DNA of 35,785 bases from Myxococcota bacterium (lineage in GTDB: Bacteria > Myxococcota_A > UBA796 > CAJQPC01). Position numbers and translations under genes: made by a program. Below are positions 7,559 through 15,732 of this stretch, one piece after another. Positions within the stretch are counted from its first letter, which is position 1; every line of letters starts with the position of its first letter. Where the stretch lies: positions 1 to 35,785 of the forward strand of contig JAKLKD010000038.1 of the NCBI GenBank assembly GCA_023150845.1, in the 5' to 3' direction. Under the pieces are notes generated by a model. That model was not told where the DNA came from and did no database searches. It saw nothing but the letters and a program-made list of their open reading frames with translations.

Positions 7559-9757
7559 ATGCGCTCGCTCCGCGTCCTCGCGCTCGTCCTCCCAAGCCTC
7601 GCTCTCGCCGCCTGTGGGGACAAAGACGTCACGCCGCTGCCGACGGATGACACGGACGGAGACCAGCTCTACCCGAACCTCGTCGTGAGCTCTCGAACCC
7701 TCGACTTCGGCGTGCTGGAGGACGTCGGCGACAGCGCCCAGACCCAGATCGTCGTCGAGAACACCGGCGTCGGCGACCTCGAGCTCACCGTCACCCTCTC
7801 GGCGCCCTTCTCCGCGACGCAGTCCAACGTGGTGCTCACGCCGCAGTCTTCGCTGCAGTTCACCGTCTACTACGTCCCGACGGAGTACGGCGAGGTCAGC
7901 GCGACGATGACGCTGGCGAGCAACGATCCCGACGAGCCTGAGATCGCCGTGACCTTGAACGGCGCCGTCGCGACCGACGCCGACGCCGATGGGTACCTGC
8001 GTGAGGAGGCCGGGGGCGACGACTGCGACGACGGCAACGCCGAGGTCAACCCCGGCGTGGTCGAGGAGTACTACGACAACGTCGACGCCGACTGCGACGG
8101 CCTCTCCGACTGGGACCAAGACCAGGACGGCTGGATCGCCAAGGCGAAGGAGCCCGACGCCGACAAAGGCGGCGGCGACTGCAACGACATCAACGCCGAG
8201 ATCTACCCCGGCGGGGAAGACGTCTGGTACGACGGCGTTGACGGCGACTGCGCCGGGGACAACGACTACGACCAAGACGGCGACTCCTACGGCTCCAAGG
8301 CCTACGGCAAAGGCAGCGACTGCGACGACACCGACGCGGAGGCCTACCCCGACGCCTTGGAGCGCCTCAACGGCAAGCTCGACAACTGCAACGGCGCGAC
8401 GGACGAGGACGTGGCGACGTCAAGCGCCACGACCCGCTACAGCGCCAAGGCCTCATCGACCTTCTTCGGCTACAGCGCGACCGTCGGCGACATCGACGGT
8501 GACGGCAAAGATGACCTCGCCGTCGGCGCCCGGGGCGGCGCGGGCACCTCAGCCGGCGCGGTCTACCTCTTCATGAGCAAGGACGGCATGCCCGCCGATG
8601 GGAGCACCGTCGATAAGGCCTCCGACAGCTTCGTCGGGCTCACGTCCACCGAGGGCCTGGGCACGGCGCTGCACTACTTTGAGGACTTTGAGGGCGACGG
8701 CGTCGCGGACCTCGTCGTCGGCGGGTACTACGGCACGAGCTTCTATGGTGGCCTCTACCTGATCGACGTAGACCGCCTCGCGGGCAAGACCGGCGGCCTC
8801 GGCGACGCGCACACCACGGTGAAGGGCTCGTCCAGCGGCTACTTCGTCGGTCGCTCCGTCGCCCGGGCTGACCTCAACGCCGATGGCCTCGACGACCTGC
8901 TCTTCGACTACAGCCCCAGCTCGTCGGCGAGCTCCAACAAGAACTATGTCGGCCTCTTGTACGGCGGCAACAGCGGCTCCATCACCCTCACCTCCGTCGA
9001 GGCCCGCTGGACGACGGAGGGCACGGGCACCGCGGCGTATGAGACGCTCTCGGACGGCGCCGACCTCGACGGCGACGGCTACGAGGACTGGGTCTTCGGC
9101 GACATCAACGGCGACAGCACCGCGACGAACGACGGCGAGGTCTACGTGCTCTGGGGCAAGGCCTCGGAGTACAGCGCCTCGGCCTCTGCGCTGAGGTCCA
9201 CCGCGGAGACCGTCGTGAGCGGCGAGGCGTCGAGCGATTACGTCGGCACCATCGCCGGGGCCCTCCCCGACACCGACGGCGACGGCAAAGGTGAGATCTT
9301 CTTCTGGCACGGCGCGGACGGCGACCTGGGCATCGTCCGTGGCTCCGCGGCGATGAAGGGCGGCGGAGCCATCCTCTCCTCGGAGGCCGACACGCTCATC
9401 GACTTCTCGAGCTCAGCCAAGCCCACCATCGCCCGGGCCACCGCCGACCTGGACAGCGACGGCCTGCTCGACATCTTCATCGGCGTCGAGTCGAGCGGCG
9501 GCCGCCTCTACGTCTTCCCCGGCGACGTCTCTGGCGCCGTTGAGGACGACCAGGTCTTGGCCTCGGTGAAGGGCAGCACCGCCGACAGCAGCGTGTACTT
9601 CACCCACGCCATGCCCAGCCGCCAGGCAGACCTCGACAACGACGGCGTCTTGGACGTCGTGCTCACGGACTACGGCTACGACGGCGACGTAGACGGCAAC
9701 GGCTCCCCAGACAGCAACTCCGGGGCCGTCTACATGTTCTTGAGCTCCGACCGCTGA
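7559..9757 (+). CDS. Lipoprotein with ASH-like, MopE-like and FG-GAP domains
   Basis: The protein has 732 residues. The N-terminus is a lipoprotein signal with lipobox LAAC (Cys19). Residues about 38-135 match a choice-of-anchor-D/ASH-type beta-sandwich (SSRTLDFGVLEDVG through SNDPDEPEIAVTLNG). Residues about 140-280 hold three Cys-Asp repeats of the MopE type (GGDDCDDGNAEVNPG, GGGDCNDINAEIYPG, GSDCDDTDAEAYPD). The rest is an integrin-alpha-like FG-GAP propeller with DxDGDGxxD calcium-type loops (GDIDGDGKDDLAVGA). Such proteins are surface-anchored and presumably bind calcium; MopE in Methylococcus binds copper, but that cannot be assumed here. The gene stands alone, with its own putative promoter, and converges on the tRNA terminator. 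Confidence 0.85.
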   Translation: MRSLRVLALVLPSLALAACGDKDVTPLPTDDTDGDQLYPNLVVSSRTLDFGVLEDVGDSAQTQIVVENTGVGDLELTVTLSAPFSATQSNVVLTPQSSLQFTVYYVPTEYGEVSATMTLASNDPDEPEIAVTLNGAVATDADADGYLREEAGGDDCDDGNAEVNPGVVEEYYDNVDADCDGLSDWDQDQDGWIAKAKEPDADKGGGDCNDINAEIYPGGEDVWYDGVDGDCAGDNDYDQDGDSYGSKAYGKGSDCDDTDAEAYPDALERLNGKLDNCNGATDEDVATSSATTRYSAKASSTFFGYSATVGDIDGDGKDDLAVGARGGAGTSAGAVYLFMSKDGMPADGSTVDKASDSFVGLTSTEGLGTALHYFEDFEGDGVADLVVGGYYGTSFYGGLYLIDVDRLAGKTGGLGDAHTTVKGSSSGYFVGRSVARADLNADGLDDLLFDYSPSSSASSNKNYVGLLYGGNSGSITLTSVEARWTTEGTGTAAYETLSDGADLDGDGYEDWVFGDINGDSTATNDGEVYVLWGKASEYSASASALRSTAETVVSGEASSDYVGTIAGALPDTDGDGKGEIFFWHGADGDLGIVRGSAAMKGGGAILSSEADTLIDFSSSAKPTIARATADLDSDGLLDIFIGVESSGGRLYVFPGDVSGAVEDDQVLASVKGSTADSSVYFTHAMPSRQADLDNDGVLDVVLTDYGYDGDVDGNGSPDSNSGAVYMFLSSDR

Positions 9758-9844
9758 TCCCGGCGAGGCTCCGAGGGGCGTCTCCGGGCGCTCCTCGGGG
9801 CTCGGTGGCGCTCGGCGACGCGGAGGGTGCAGCGGTTCAGAGAC

Positions 9845-9880
9845 AAAAAACCCCTTGAAGAGAGACTCTTCAAGGGGTTT
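9845..9880 (-). terminator. Intrinsic terminator of the serS-tRNA unit
   Basis: A perfect 15-bp inverted repeat (9848-9862 with 9866-9880, 3-base loop) is followed on the minus strand by six T residues (complement of 9845-9850). It lies three bases after the CCA of tRNA-Arg, so it ends the serS-tRNA transcript. It may also stop the lipoprotein transcript arriving from the plus strand. Confidence 0.92.
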
Positions 9881-9882
9881 GA

Positions 9883-9959
9883 TGGTGCGGCCAGGAGGAG
9901 TTGAACCCCCAACCTTCGGATCCGTAGTCCGACGCTCTATCCAATTGAGCTATAGCCGC
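9883..9959 (-). tRNA. tRNA-Arg (anticodon ACG)
   Basis: The acceptor stem GCGGCTA pairs with TGGCCGC. The anticodon loop CTACGGA gives ACG, which reads CGN codons after A34-to-inosine editing. The T-arm is GGGGG-TTCAACT-CCTCC, the discriminator is A, and CCA is encoded (9883-9885). It is the last gene of the serS-tRNA unit. Confidence 0.97.
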
Positions 9960-9981
9960 AGGAGATGTTCTGAGAGGACCC

Positions 9982-10002
9982 CTCTCGGGTCAGGCCCGAG
10001 AG
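9982..10002. other. Spacer hairpin between tRNA-Arg and tRNA-Ser
   Basis: CTCTCGGG and CCCGAGAG form an 8-bp stem with a 5-base loop. No T-run follows on the minus strand, so it is more likely a processing or spacer structure in the polycistronic tRNA precursor than a terminator. Confidence 0.5.
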
Positions 10003-10006
10003 AAAG

Positions 10007-10099
10007 TGGCGGAGACGGAGGGATTCGAACCCTCGGTAGAATTTTTGATCCTACACACGATTAGCAATCGTGCACCTTCGGCCACTCGGTCACGTCTCC
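10007..10099 (-). tRNA. tRNA-Ser (anticodon GCU)
   Basis: This is a class II tRNA with a long variable arm. The acceptor GGAGACG pairs with CGTCTCC, and the anticodon loop TTGCTAA gives GCU, reading AGC/AGU. The T-arm has GTTCGAATC, the discriminator is G as expected for serine, and CCA is encoded (10007-10009). Confidence 0.97.
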
Positions 10100-10128
10100 A
10101 GACTTTAAAGAACGACACGTTGAGGAGG

Positions 10129-10212
10129 TGGAGGCGGTGGGATTCGAACCCACGAACCTTTGGGGTCTCCGGTTTTCAAGACCGGTGCCATCAACCGCTC
10201 GGCCACACCTCC
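10129..10212 (-). tRNA. tRNA-Ser (anticodon UGA)
   Basis: This is a class II tRNA. The acceptor GGAGGTG pairs with CGCCTCC, the anticodon loop CTTGAAA gives UGA (reading UCN), and the variable arm has a GACC/GGTT stem. The discriminator reads A rather than the usual serine G, and no CCA is encoded (the 3' flank reads ACCT). It begins 19 bases after the serS stop with no terminator between, so it is probably cut from the serS transcript. Confidence 0.95.
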
Positions 10213-10231
10213 CCGGCGCGACACACAACAC

Positions 10232-11554
10232 TTAATCTGCGGCCGTGATGCGGTCAAGGCCACCGAGGTAACTTCTCAGCGCCTCGGGAACGACCACGCT
10301 GCCGTCCGCCTGCTGGTAGTTCTCGAGGATCGCGACGAGGGTGCGGCCCACGGCGAGGCCCGAGCCGTTGATCGTGTGAACAAGCTTCGGTTTTCCGGGC
10401 TTTTTGCCGTCGCCCTCGGGGCGGTAACGTGTGCCCATCCGGCGGGCCTGGAAGTCGCCAAAGGTCGAGCAGGAAGAGATCTCGCGGTAGGCGCCTTGGC
10501 CGGGCAGCCAGACCTCAAGGTCGTAGCAGTGCCGGGCGTTGAAGCTGATGTCCGCGGAGCAGAGGCGCAGGGCCCGGTAAGGCAGGCCGAGGCGCTTGAG
10601 GCACTCCTCCGCGTGGCTCGTGAGCAGCTCGTGCTGGGCGTCGCTGTCCTCAGCGCTCGTGATGCGCACGAGCTCCACCTTGTGGAACTGGTGCTGGCGG
10701 ATGAGGCCCTTCGTGTCCCGGCCGTGGGTGCCGGCCTCGGCGCGGAAACAAGGCGTGAAGGCCACATAGGCCTTGGGCAGCTCGCTGACGTCGAGGATCT
10801 CCTCGCGGTGCAGGTTCGTGACCGGCACCTCCGCCGTCGGGATGAGGTAGGCGTCCTGGCCGTTGAGCTTCTCGGAGAGCTTAAACATGTCCTGGGCGAA
10901 CTTGGGGAGCTGGCCCGTGCCCTGCATGGTCGAGGCCCAGACGATGTAGGGGGCCAAGACCTCGGTGTAGCCGTGCTCGCGGACGTGCAGGTCGATGAAG
11001 AAGTTGATGAGCGCGCGCTCCAAGGCCGCGCCCGCGCCCTTGAGCACGGCGAAGCGGGCGCCGGACATCCGCGCGGCGGCGCCGAAGTCGAGGATGCCGA
11101 GGCGCTCGCCGAGCTCGTCGTGGGTCTTGGGGGTGAAGTCGAAGCTGGGGATCGTGCCCCAGCGGCGGATCTCCTCGTTCTGCTCCTCGGAGTCGCCCGT
11201 CGGAACGCGGGGATCGAGGAGGTTCGGGATCGCCCAGATGAGCTCGGCGCGGGCGGCCTCGACCTCGGCGCGGGCGGTCTCAAGCTCCTTCGCCTTCGCC
11301 GTGGCGTCGCGGACCTGCTCCTGCAGCGGCGCGGCCTCGTCCTTCTTCCCGGCCTTCATGAGCTGGCCGATGGTCGGGGAGAGCTCGTTGCGGAGGGCCA
11401 AGAGGCGCTCACCTTCGAGGATCAGCGCCCGGCGGCGCTGGTTGAGCGCCACGATCTGCTCAAGGGAGCTCAGGGTCTCGGGGCTGGCGTGGCGGCGGTT
11501 GAGGGTCTCGCGGATGAGCTCGGGCTCATCTTCGAACTGGCGAGGGTCGAGCAT
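10232..11554 (-). CDS. serS: Serine-tRNA ligase
   Basis: SerRS charges tRNA-Ser (and tRNA-Sec where present) with serine. The 440-residue length is normal. The N-terminal coiled-coil arm that grips the long variable arm of tRNA-Ser spans about residues 30-105. The class II core shows motif 2 (CFRAEAGTHGRDTKGLIRQH) and motif 3 (GSGLAVGRTLVAILENYQ), with the serine-pocket stretch STFGDFQARRM between them. GGAG eight bases upstream supports the ATG. The gene is followed at once by two of its own substrate tRNAs and a tRNA-Arg, all upstream of a single terminator, suggesting one transcript. Confidence 0.98.
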   Translation of the reverse strand: MLDPRQFEDEPELIRETLNRRHASPETLSSLEQIVALNQRRRALILEGERLLALRNELSPTIGQLMKAGKKDEAAPLQEQVRDATAKAKELETARAEVEAARAELIWAIPNLLDPRVPTGDSEEQNEEIRRWGTIPSFDFTPKTHDELGERLGILDFGAAARMSGARFAVLKGAGAALERALINFFIDLHVREHGYTEVLAPYIVWASTMQGTGQLPKFAQDMFKLSEKLNGQDAYLIPTAEVPVTNLHREEILDVSELPKAYVAFTPCFRAEAGTHGRDTKGLIRQHQFHKVELVRITSAEDSDAQHELLTSHAEECLKRLGLPYRALRLCSADISFNARHCYDLEVWLPGQGAYREISSCSTFGDFQARRMGTRYRPEGDGKKPGKPKLVHTINGSGLAVGRTLVAILENYQQADGSVVVPEALRSYLGGLDRITAAD

Positions 11555-11643
11555 GTGGGGCGCTCCAGAGGTCTACGTCGGGCCGCGCTATAACCGGGCG
11601 CGGCGCCCCTGGCCGCGCGTCGTGAGGGGGTTAGGGACGGCCT

Positions 11644-12498
11644 ATGACGACGAACCGCTCCTCCGCACCGCTACGCAGCCTCCAGCTCACCGCGCCCGGC
11701 GCCCAGCCGACCCGCTGGGCCCTCGTGCTTCACGGGATCCTCGGCTCGGGGACCAACCTGCGCACCTTCGCGAGGCGGCTGGCCTTGGCCCTGCCGGACT
11801 GGGGCTTTGTCTTGCCCGACCTCCGCGGCCACGGCGACAGCCCCTCCGGCGAGCCGCCCCACACCGTCGCCGCCTGCGCTCAGGACACCTTGGCGCTCAC
11901 CGAGGCCCTGGGGATCACCCCGCGGGCGATCCTCGGGCACAGCTTCGGGGGCAAGGTCGCCTTGGCCTTCGCCCAGCTCGCCGAGGCCGAAGGGGCGCCT
12001 CTGGACCGCGTCTGGGTGCTCGACGCGCCGCCCGGGCGGCCCGACCAGTCCTTGGCGGTGAGCTCCGAGGTCGCCCAGGTCGTCTTCGCCTTGCGGGGGC
12101 TGCCTGCACGGTTTGAGCGCCGCGAGGAGCTCGTCACCCTGCTCACGGCCCAGGGCTTCTCCGCGAGCCTCGCCCAGTGGATGACGACGAACCTGCGCTC
12201 GACGGGGGCGGGCCTGACCTGGCGTTTTGACCTCGACGTCATCGAGGCCCTGCTGCACGACTACGCCGCGACGGACGCCTGGACCTACCTCGACGACCCG
12301 CGCCGCCACGCCCGGGTTGACGTGGTGCGCGCCGAGCGCAGCGAGCGCTGGTCCGAGGCCGAGCTCGCGCGCTTCGCCGCCGCCCCCAGCTCCCTGCGCC
12401 TGCACCTGCTCCCCGACGCCGGGCACTGGGTGCACGTCGACAACCCCGACGGGCTCTTGGCGATGATTCAGCGGGAGGGGCTCGACGGCAGCCGGTAG
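11644..12498 (+). CDS. Alpha/beta-hydrolase (YbfF-like esterase family)
   Basis: The 284-residue product has the alpha/beta-hydrolase layout: oxyanion-region LHGILGSGTNLR (residues 29-40), PDLRGHGDS, nucleophile elbow GHSFGG with Ser100, and a C-terminal catalytic His261 in DAGHWVH. This pattern is closest to short-chain esterases such as YbfF and to menaquinone-pathway-like hydrolases. The substrate is unknown. The catalytic acid is not obvious by eye. No signal peptide is present, so it is probably cytoplasmic. A TATAAC box at 11589 could drive it from the spacer divergent to serS. Its last 31 bases overlap the end of the convergent membrane-protein gene. Confidence 0.85.
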   Translation: MTTNRSSAPLRSLQLTAPGAQPTRWALVLHGILGSGTNLRTFARRLALALPDWGFVLPDLRGHGDSPSGEPPHTVAACAQDTLALTEALGITPRAILGHSFGGKVALAFAQLAEAEGAPLDRVWVLDAPPGRPDQSLAVSSEVAQVVFALRGLPARFERREELVTLLTAQGFSASLAQWMTTNLRSTGAGLTWRFDLDVIEALLHDYAATDAWTYLDDPRRHARVDVVRAERSERWSEAELARFAAAPSSLRLHLLPDAGHWVHVDNPDGLLAMIQREGLDGSR

Positions 12499-14078
12499 AT
12501 CACGAGGCCCGGCGCCGCCGCCGCGGGCGGCCCGAGGGCGGCGGTGAGCCCTGGCGTCTCCACCACCCCAAGCCGCCTCGGCCAGACCAGGAGCCAGACG
12601 AAGCCGCGGTCCCCGGCGAGGGCGGCTGCGGCCCGGCGATCCGCCGCCGTTGGCCCCGCGTCCGGGCGGAGCGCCGCCTGGAGCAGGGTGTGCTGGGCCA
12701 CACGCATCGTCGGCTCGGCGGGGCTCGGGTAGAGCACGGCGTCGCTGGGCTGGCCGTGGAGGGTCTGGGCGAGGAGGTTCTCGCCGAGCGCGAGGCCGTT
12801 CACCGACGCGGTGTGGTCCTTCGGCAGCTCCATCACCGGCCCGTCGATCACCGCGAGGGCGGCGGCGTCGGGCAGCTCGACGGTCTTGAGGCGCAGGCCG
12901 ATCCCGGCGCCGAGGCGCGCGTCGCTGAGCAACACCAAGGCCGCCGCCGCCGCGATCCCCGGCCGCCGGACCGCCGCCGCCACGAGCGGCGCGCACAAGA
13001 GGCAGGCCACCGCCGCGGCGCGATGCCAGCGGGTCAGCCGGGCGAAGGGCGGCACCAGCCAGCGCAGCCAGGCCACGGGCCCCGGCGTACGCTCCGCCCC
13101 TTCGGTCAGCCAGGCGCCGTCGTGGATGAGCCAGGGCCCCCACGAGATCACCACGAAGGCCGCGGCGCCAAAGGCGTAAGGCGCGGCCCGGCGCGGCCCG
13201 AGCCGCCAGGCGCCGATCCCAGCGAGGATCAGCGCCACGACGCCCAGATAGGCCGGGAAGACCGCCGCGTCAGGGCTCGACCAGTCCGGTCTGATAAAGC
13301 CCAGCAGCTCCGCCCCGCCGCCCACCAAGAGGTCTCCCCCGACGCGCGGCGCGCTCTCCCCGCCGGGTTGGCCGCTCGTCTGGTGGAGCGCGAACCAAAG
13401 CGGCGCCGCGCAGCCCAGGCCCCCGAGGACGCCGACGGGCACGGTGACGCGCAGCGCCTGCGGCCGAGCCAGCGCGACGGCGAGGTCGATGAGGGCCGCC
13501 CAGACCGCGTTGTAGGGCCCCGCGTGGGCCGCCGCCGCCAGGAGCAGGCAGAAGCACAGCCCCCGCCGCCAAGACGGCGCCTCCAGGTGCCAAAGGAGCG
13601 CGGCGAGCTGCGCGATGACCCAGCCCGCGCCGAGGCTCTCCGTCATGCCGTTGCTCACGACGCCGAGCAGGCTCGGGCAGCTCACGCCGAGCGCGAGGGC
13701 GAGCCCCTGCCCCGCCGCGCTCGCGCCGCTCACCCGCGCCAAGGCGAAGCTCCCCAGCCCAGCGACGGTGAGCCCCGCCCAGAGGACGAGGTGCGCCCCC
13801 AAGGCCGGGCCGCCGAGGGCGTACCCCAGGCCGAAGATCGGAAGATGAAGGGGATCGACGAGGAGCGCCTCGACCCCGGCGGGGAACGAGGCGAGCTGCG
13901 TCCGCGCGCCGTAGACCGCCCCTGCGCGCCACACCGCCCAGAGGCGCCAGAGGTGTGTGGTGATCTCGCCGTTTGTTGCGCCCAAGACGCGCTCCGGCGC
14001 CGCGACCGGCAGCGGCCAGAGCAAGACCGGCGGGAGCAGCGCCGCGGCGACGACGGCCGCCGCCCGCTCTCCTCTCAC
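12468..14078 (-). CDS. Polytopic membrane protein (GT-C-like topology)
   Basis: The open frame reaches 14150, but GTG at 14078 is preferred: it gives a GTGA overlap with the stop of the upstream lipoprotein gene and begins directly at the first membrane helix (AAAVVAAALLPPVLLWPLPV). The resulting protein has 536 residues, about ten hydrophobic helices and a soluble C-terminal domain of about 120 residues. The early loop NGEITTHLWRLWAVWRAG recalls the first extracytoplasmic loop of polyprenol-phosphate-sugar-dependent glycosyltransferases and YfhO-like proteins, but the catalytic acid pair is not evident. It may glycosylate or handle envelope substrates. It is translationally coupled to the CRTAC1-like lipoprotein and overlaps the hydrolase tail-to-tail. 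Confidence 0.7.
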   Translation of the reverse strand: MRGERAAAVVAAALLPPVLLWPLPVAAPERVLGATNGEITTHLWRLWAVWRAGAVYGARTQLASFPAGVEALLVDPLHLPIFGLGYALGGPALGAHLVLWAGLTVAGLGSFALARVSGASAAGQGLALALGVSCPSLLGVVSNGMTESLGAGWVIAQLAALLWHLEAPSWRRGLCFCLLLAAAAHAGPYNAVWAALIDLAVALARPQALRVTVPVGVLGGLGCAAPLWFALHQTSGQPGGESAPRVGGDLLVGGGAELLGFIRPDWSSPDAAVFPAYLGVVALILAGIGAWRLGPRRAAPYAFGAAAFVVISWGPWLIHDGAWLTEGAERTPGPVAWLRWLVPPFARLTRWHRAAAVACLLCAPLVAAAVRRPGIAAAAALVLLSDARLGAGIGLRLKTVELPDAAALAVIDGPVMELPKDHTASVNGLALGENLLAQTLHGQPSDAVLYPSPAEPTMRVAQHTLLQAALRPDAGPTAADRRAAAALAGDRGFVWLLVWPRRLGVVETPGLTAALGPPAAAAPGLVIYRLPSSPSR

Positions 14079-15652
14079 GGCCCGCCCTCGACGGTGATGA
14101 CCCTCCGAGCGGGGATCGGCCCAGGGATCACGATCGTGCCGCCGCCCCAAGGCAAGGTCACCCGCAGCTCATCCGCGGCCTGGGCCTCCCCCAAGCCGAG
14201 GTGGACCCTTGTCGGCCCCGCGGCGCCGATGCCCGACTGCGGGTGGGCCCAGTCCACGGCGATCAGCCCCCCGGCGCTCACCTCGACGCGGCTGCCAAAG
14301 GGCGCGTCCACGGCGATCCATCCCGCCTCGGTGCAGCCCGTCGAGAGGAAGACGAGGGGGCGGTCGGTGATCTCGGTGATGATGAGGTCGAGCACGCCGT
14401 CGTCGTTGTGATCCGCGGCGTTCACCGCCCGCCAAGAGCCCATTCGGTCGAGGCCCAGCGCCGGTCCCCGATCCTCAAACTGGAGGCCCTCGGTCTGAGC
14501 GAGCAGGTGGATAGGCGCGTCCTGCAGCGTGCCGCCGTGGCTCGCGGCCCAGAGGTCCCCCTCAGCGACGAGGAGGTCTTGCAGGCCGTCGTTGTCGTGA
14601 TCGAGGAAGATCACGCCCCAGCTCATGTCTTGGTCGGAGTCCAGGGGGTCCGCGCCGGAGGCGGCGGTGACGTCGACGTAGGCCCCGCCGCTCTGCACGA
14701 GCAGGCGGTTCGCCGACGTTGCGCCGAGGTAGAGGTCCGGGGCGCCGTCGTTGTTCACGTCGCCGACGTCCCCGCCCATGCCGCTGTGCACGACGCCGCA
14801 GGCGCAGTCCGCCCGGGCGTCGCTGAGCCCCCCGGCGCCGTCGTTACGCCAGAGCACGTCCCCGCCGTGCTGGGCGCCCATGTCGTTGTCGACGAACACG
14901 TCGGGGTCACCGTCCCCCTCAACGTCGAGCACGAGCCCAGAGAAGGCCCGGCCTTGGGCCAGGGTCGGGTCGAGGCGGTCGCGGTCCTCGACGAGCCCGC
15001 CCGCCCCGTCGTTGATGAGCAGGTAGTCCTGGGCGTGCTCCGCCGTCGCCGGGGCCGTCGCCGGGACGTACAGATCCAGATCCCCGTCACCTTCGAGGTC
15101 CAAGGCGCCGAAGGATCGGGTGAGCGCGACGTCGCGGCCGATGAAGGGCAGGGCCTGGGGCTGGCCGAAGCCGCCGTCGCCGAGGCTCATGAGCGCCGCG
15201 GGGGCCCCGCCGCCGATGAGCAGGTCGGGGAGGCCGTCGCCGTTGAGATCCGCCGCGGTCATCGCCGCGGTGTTGACGGGCAGCACCCTGACCTCGAAGG
15301 TGTCGAGGGTCTGCCGAAGCGCGACGTTGAGGGGCTCCCCGGCGTAGCCATACGCGAGGTCAAGATCCCCGTCGCCATCGAGGTCCACGACGGCGAGCCC
15401 CCCTCCGTCGAGGTGGTCCGCGTCGGAGACGGCCGCCGCCTGAAGCCCCCAGCGCTCGCCGACCTCCTCATAAACGGGGCTCGGAAGGGGCGCCTCACAG
15501 GCCTGGATCGGGCCCAAGGTGACCCCGTCGGGCCAAGGCGGCGCCGGGCTGTCCTCGACGGAGGAGTCTGGAAACGAAGACGCCTCGCACCCCGCCGTCA
15601 CGAAGAGGACGGCGAGGGCGAGGCGTGCGGGGCGGAGCGTCATGCTGGCCAT
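14075..15652 (-). CDS. CRTAC1-like lipoprotein (VCBS/FG-GAP repeats plus ASPIC/UnbV domain)
   Basis: The 525-residue product has a lipoprotein signal with lipobox TAGC (Cys22). FG-GAP/VCBS repeats fill most of the chain (VDLDGDGDLDLAYG, ADLNGDGLPDLLIGG, GDVNNDGAPDLYLGA, LDHDNDGLQDLLVAE). The C-terminal ~90 residues match the ASPIC/UnbV domain (GSRVEVSAGG to RRVITVEGGP). This is the bacterial CRTAC1 architecture; members are extracellular calcium-binding propellers of largely unknown role. A TAGAAT box six bases upstream of the ATG suggests a leaderless transcript. Its stop overlaps the GTG start of the membrane protein. A related protein, extended by a cupredoxin, is encoded at 19575. Confidence 0.88.
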   Translation of the reverse strand: MASMTLRPARLALAVLFVTAGCEASSFPDSSVEDSPAPPWPDGVTLGPIQACEAPLPSPVYEEVGERWGLQAAAVSDADHLDGGGLAVVDLDGDGDLDLAYGYAGEPLNVALRQTLDTFEVRVLPVNTAAMTAADLNGDGLPDLLIGGGAPAALMSLGDGGFGQPQALPFIGRDVALTRSFGALDLEGDGDLDLYVPATAPATAEHAQDYLLINDGAGGLVEDRDRLDPTLAQGRAFSGLVLDVEGDGDPDVFVDNDMGAQHGGDVLWRNDGAGGLSDARADCACGVVHSGMGGDVGDVNNDGAPDLYLGATSANRLLVQSGGAYVDVTAASGADPLDSDQDMSWGVIFLDHDNDGLQDLLVAEGDLWAASHGGTLQDAPIHLLAQTEGLQFEDRGPALGLDRMGSWRAVNAADHNDDGVLDLIITEITDRPLVFLSTGCTEAGWIAVDAPFGSRVEVSAGGLIAVDWAHPQSGIGAAGPTRVHLGLGEAQAADELRVTLPWGGGTIVIPGPIPARRVITVEGGP

Positions 15653-15658
15653 CCGCCG

Positions 15659-15664
15659 ATTCTA
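15659..15664 (-). promoter_or_regulatory. Candidate -10 box (TAGAAT) for a leaderless mRNA
   Basis: TAGAAT on the minus strand ends six bases before the ATG at 15652, which would place the transcript start on or next to the A of the ATG. No Shine-Dalgarno sequence is suitably spaced. Confidence 0.4.
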
Positions 15665-15732
15665 CGCCTCGGCGGGGGCAGATGGCCAGCGAGAAGCGGC
15701 GTCGCGCGTCTCCGCGCCGCCGCAGCACACGA

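Noticed and set aside
7990-8400. Asp/Cys-rich repetitive DNA considered as a CRISPR-like or tandem array
   Set aside because: The repetition is at protein level (MopE-type repeats) with varied DNA; no constant repeat with spacers.
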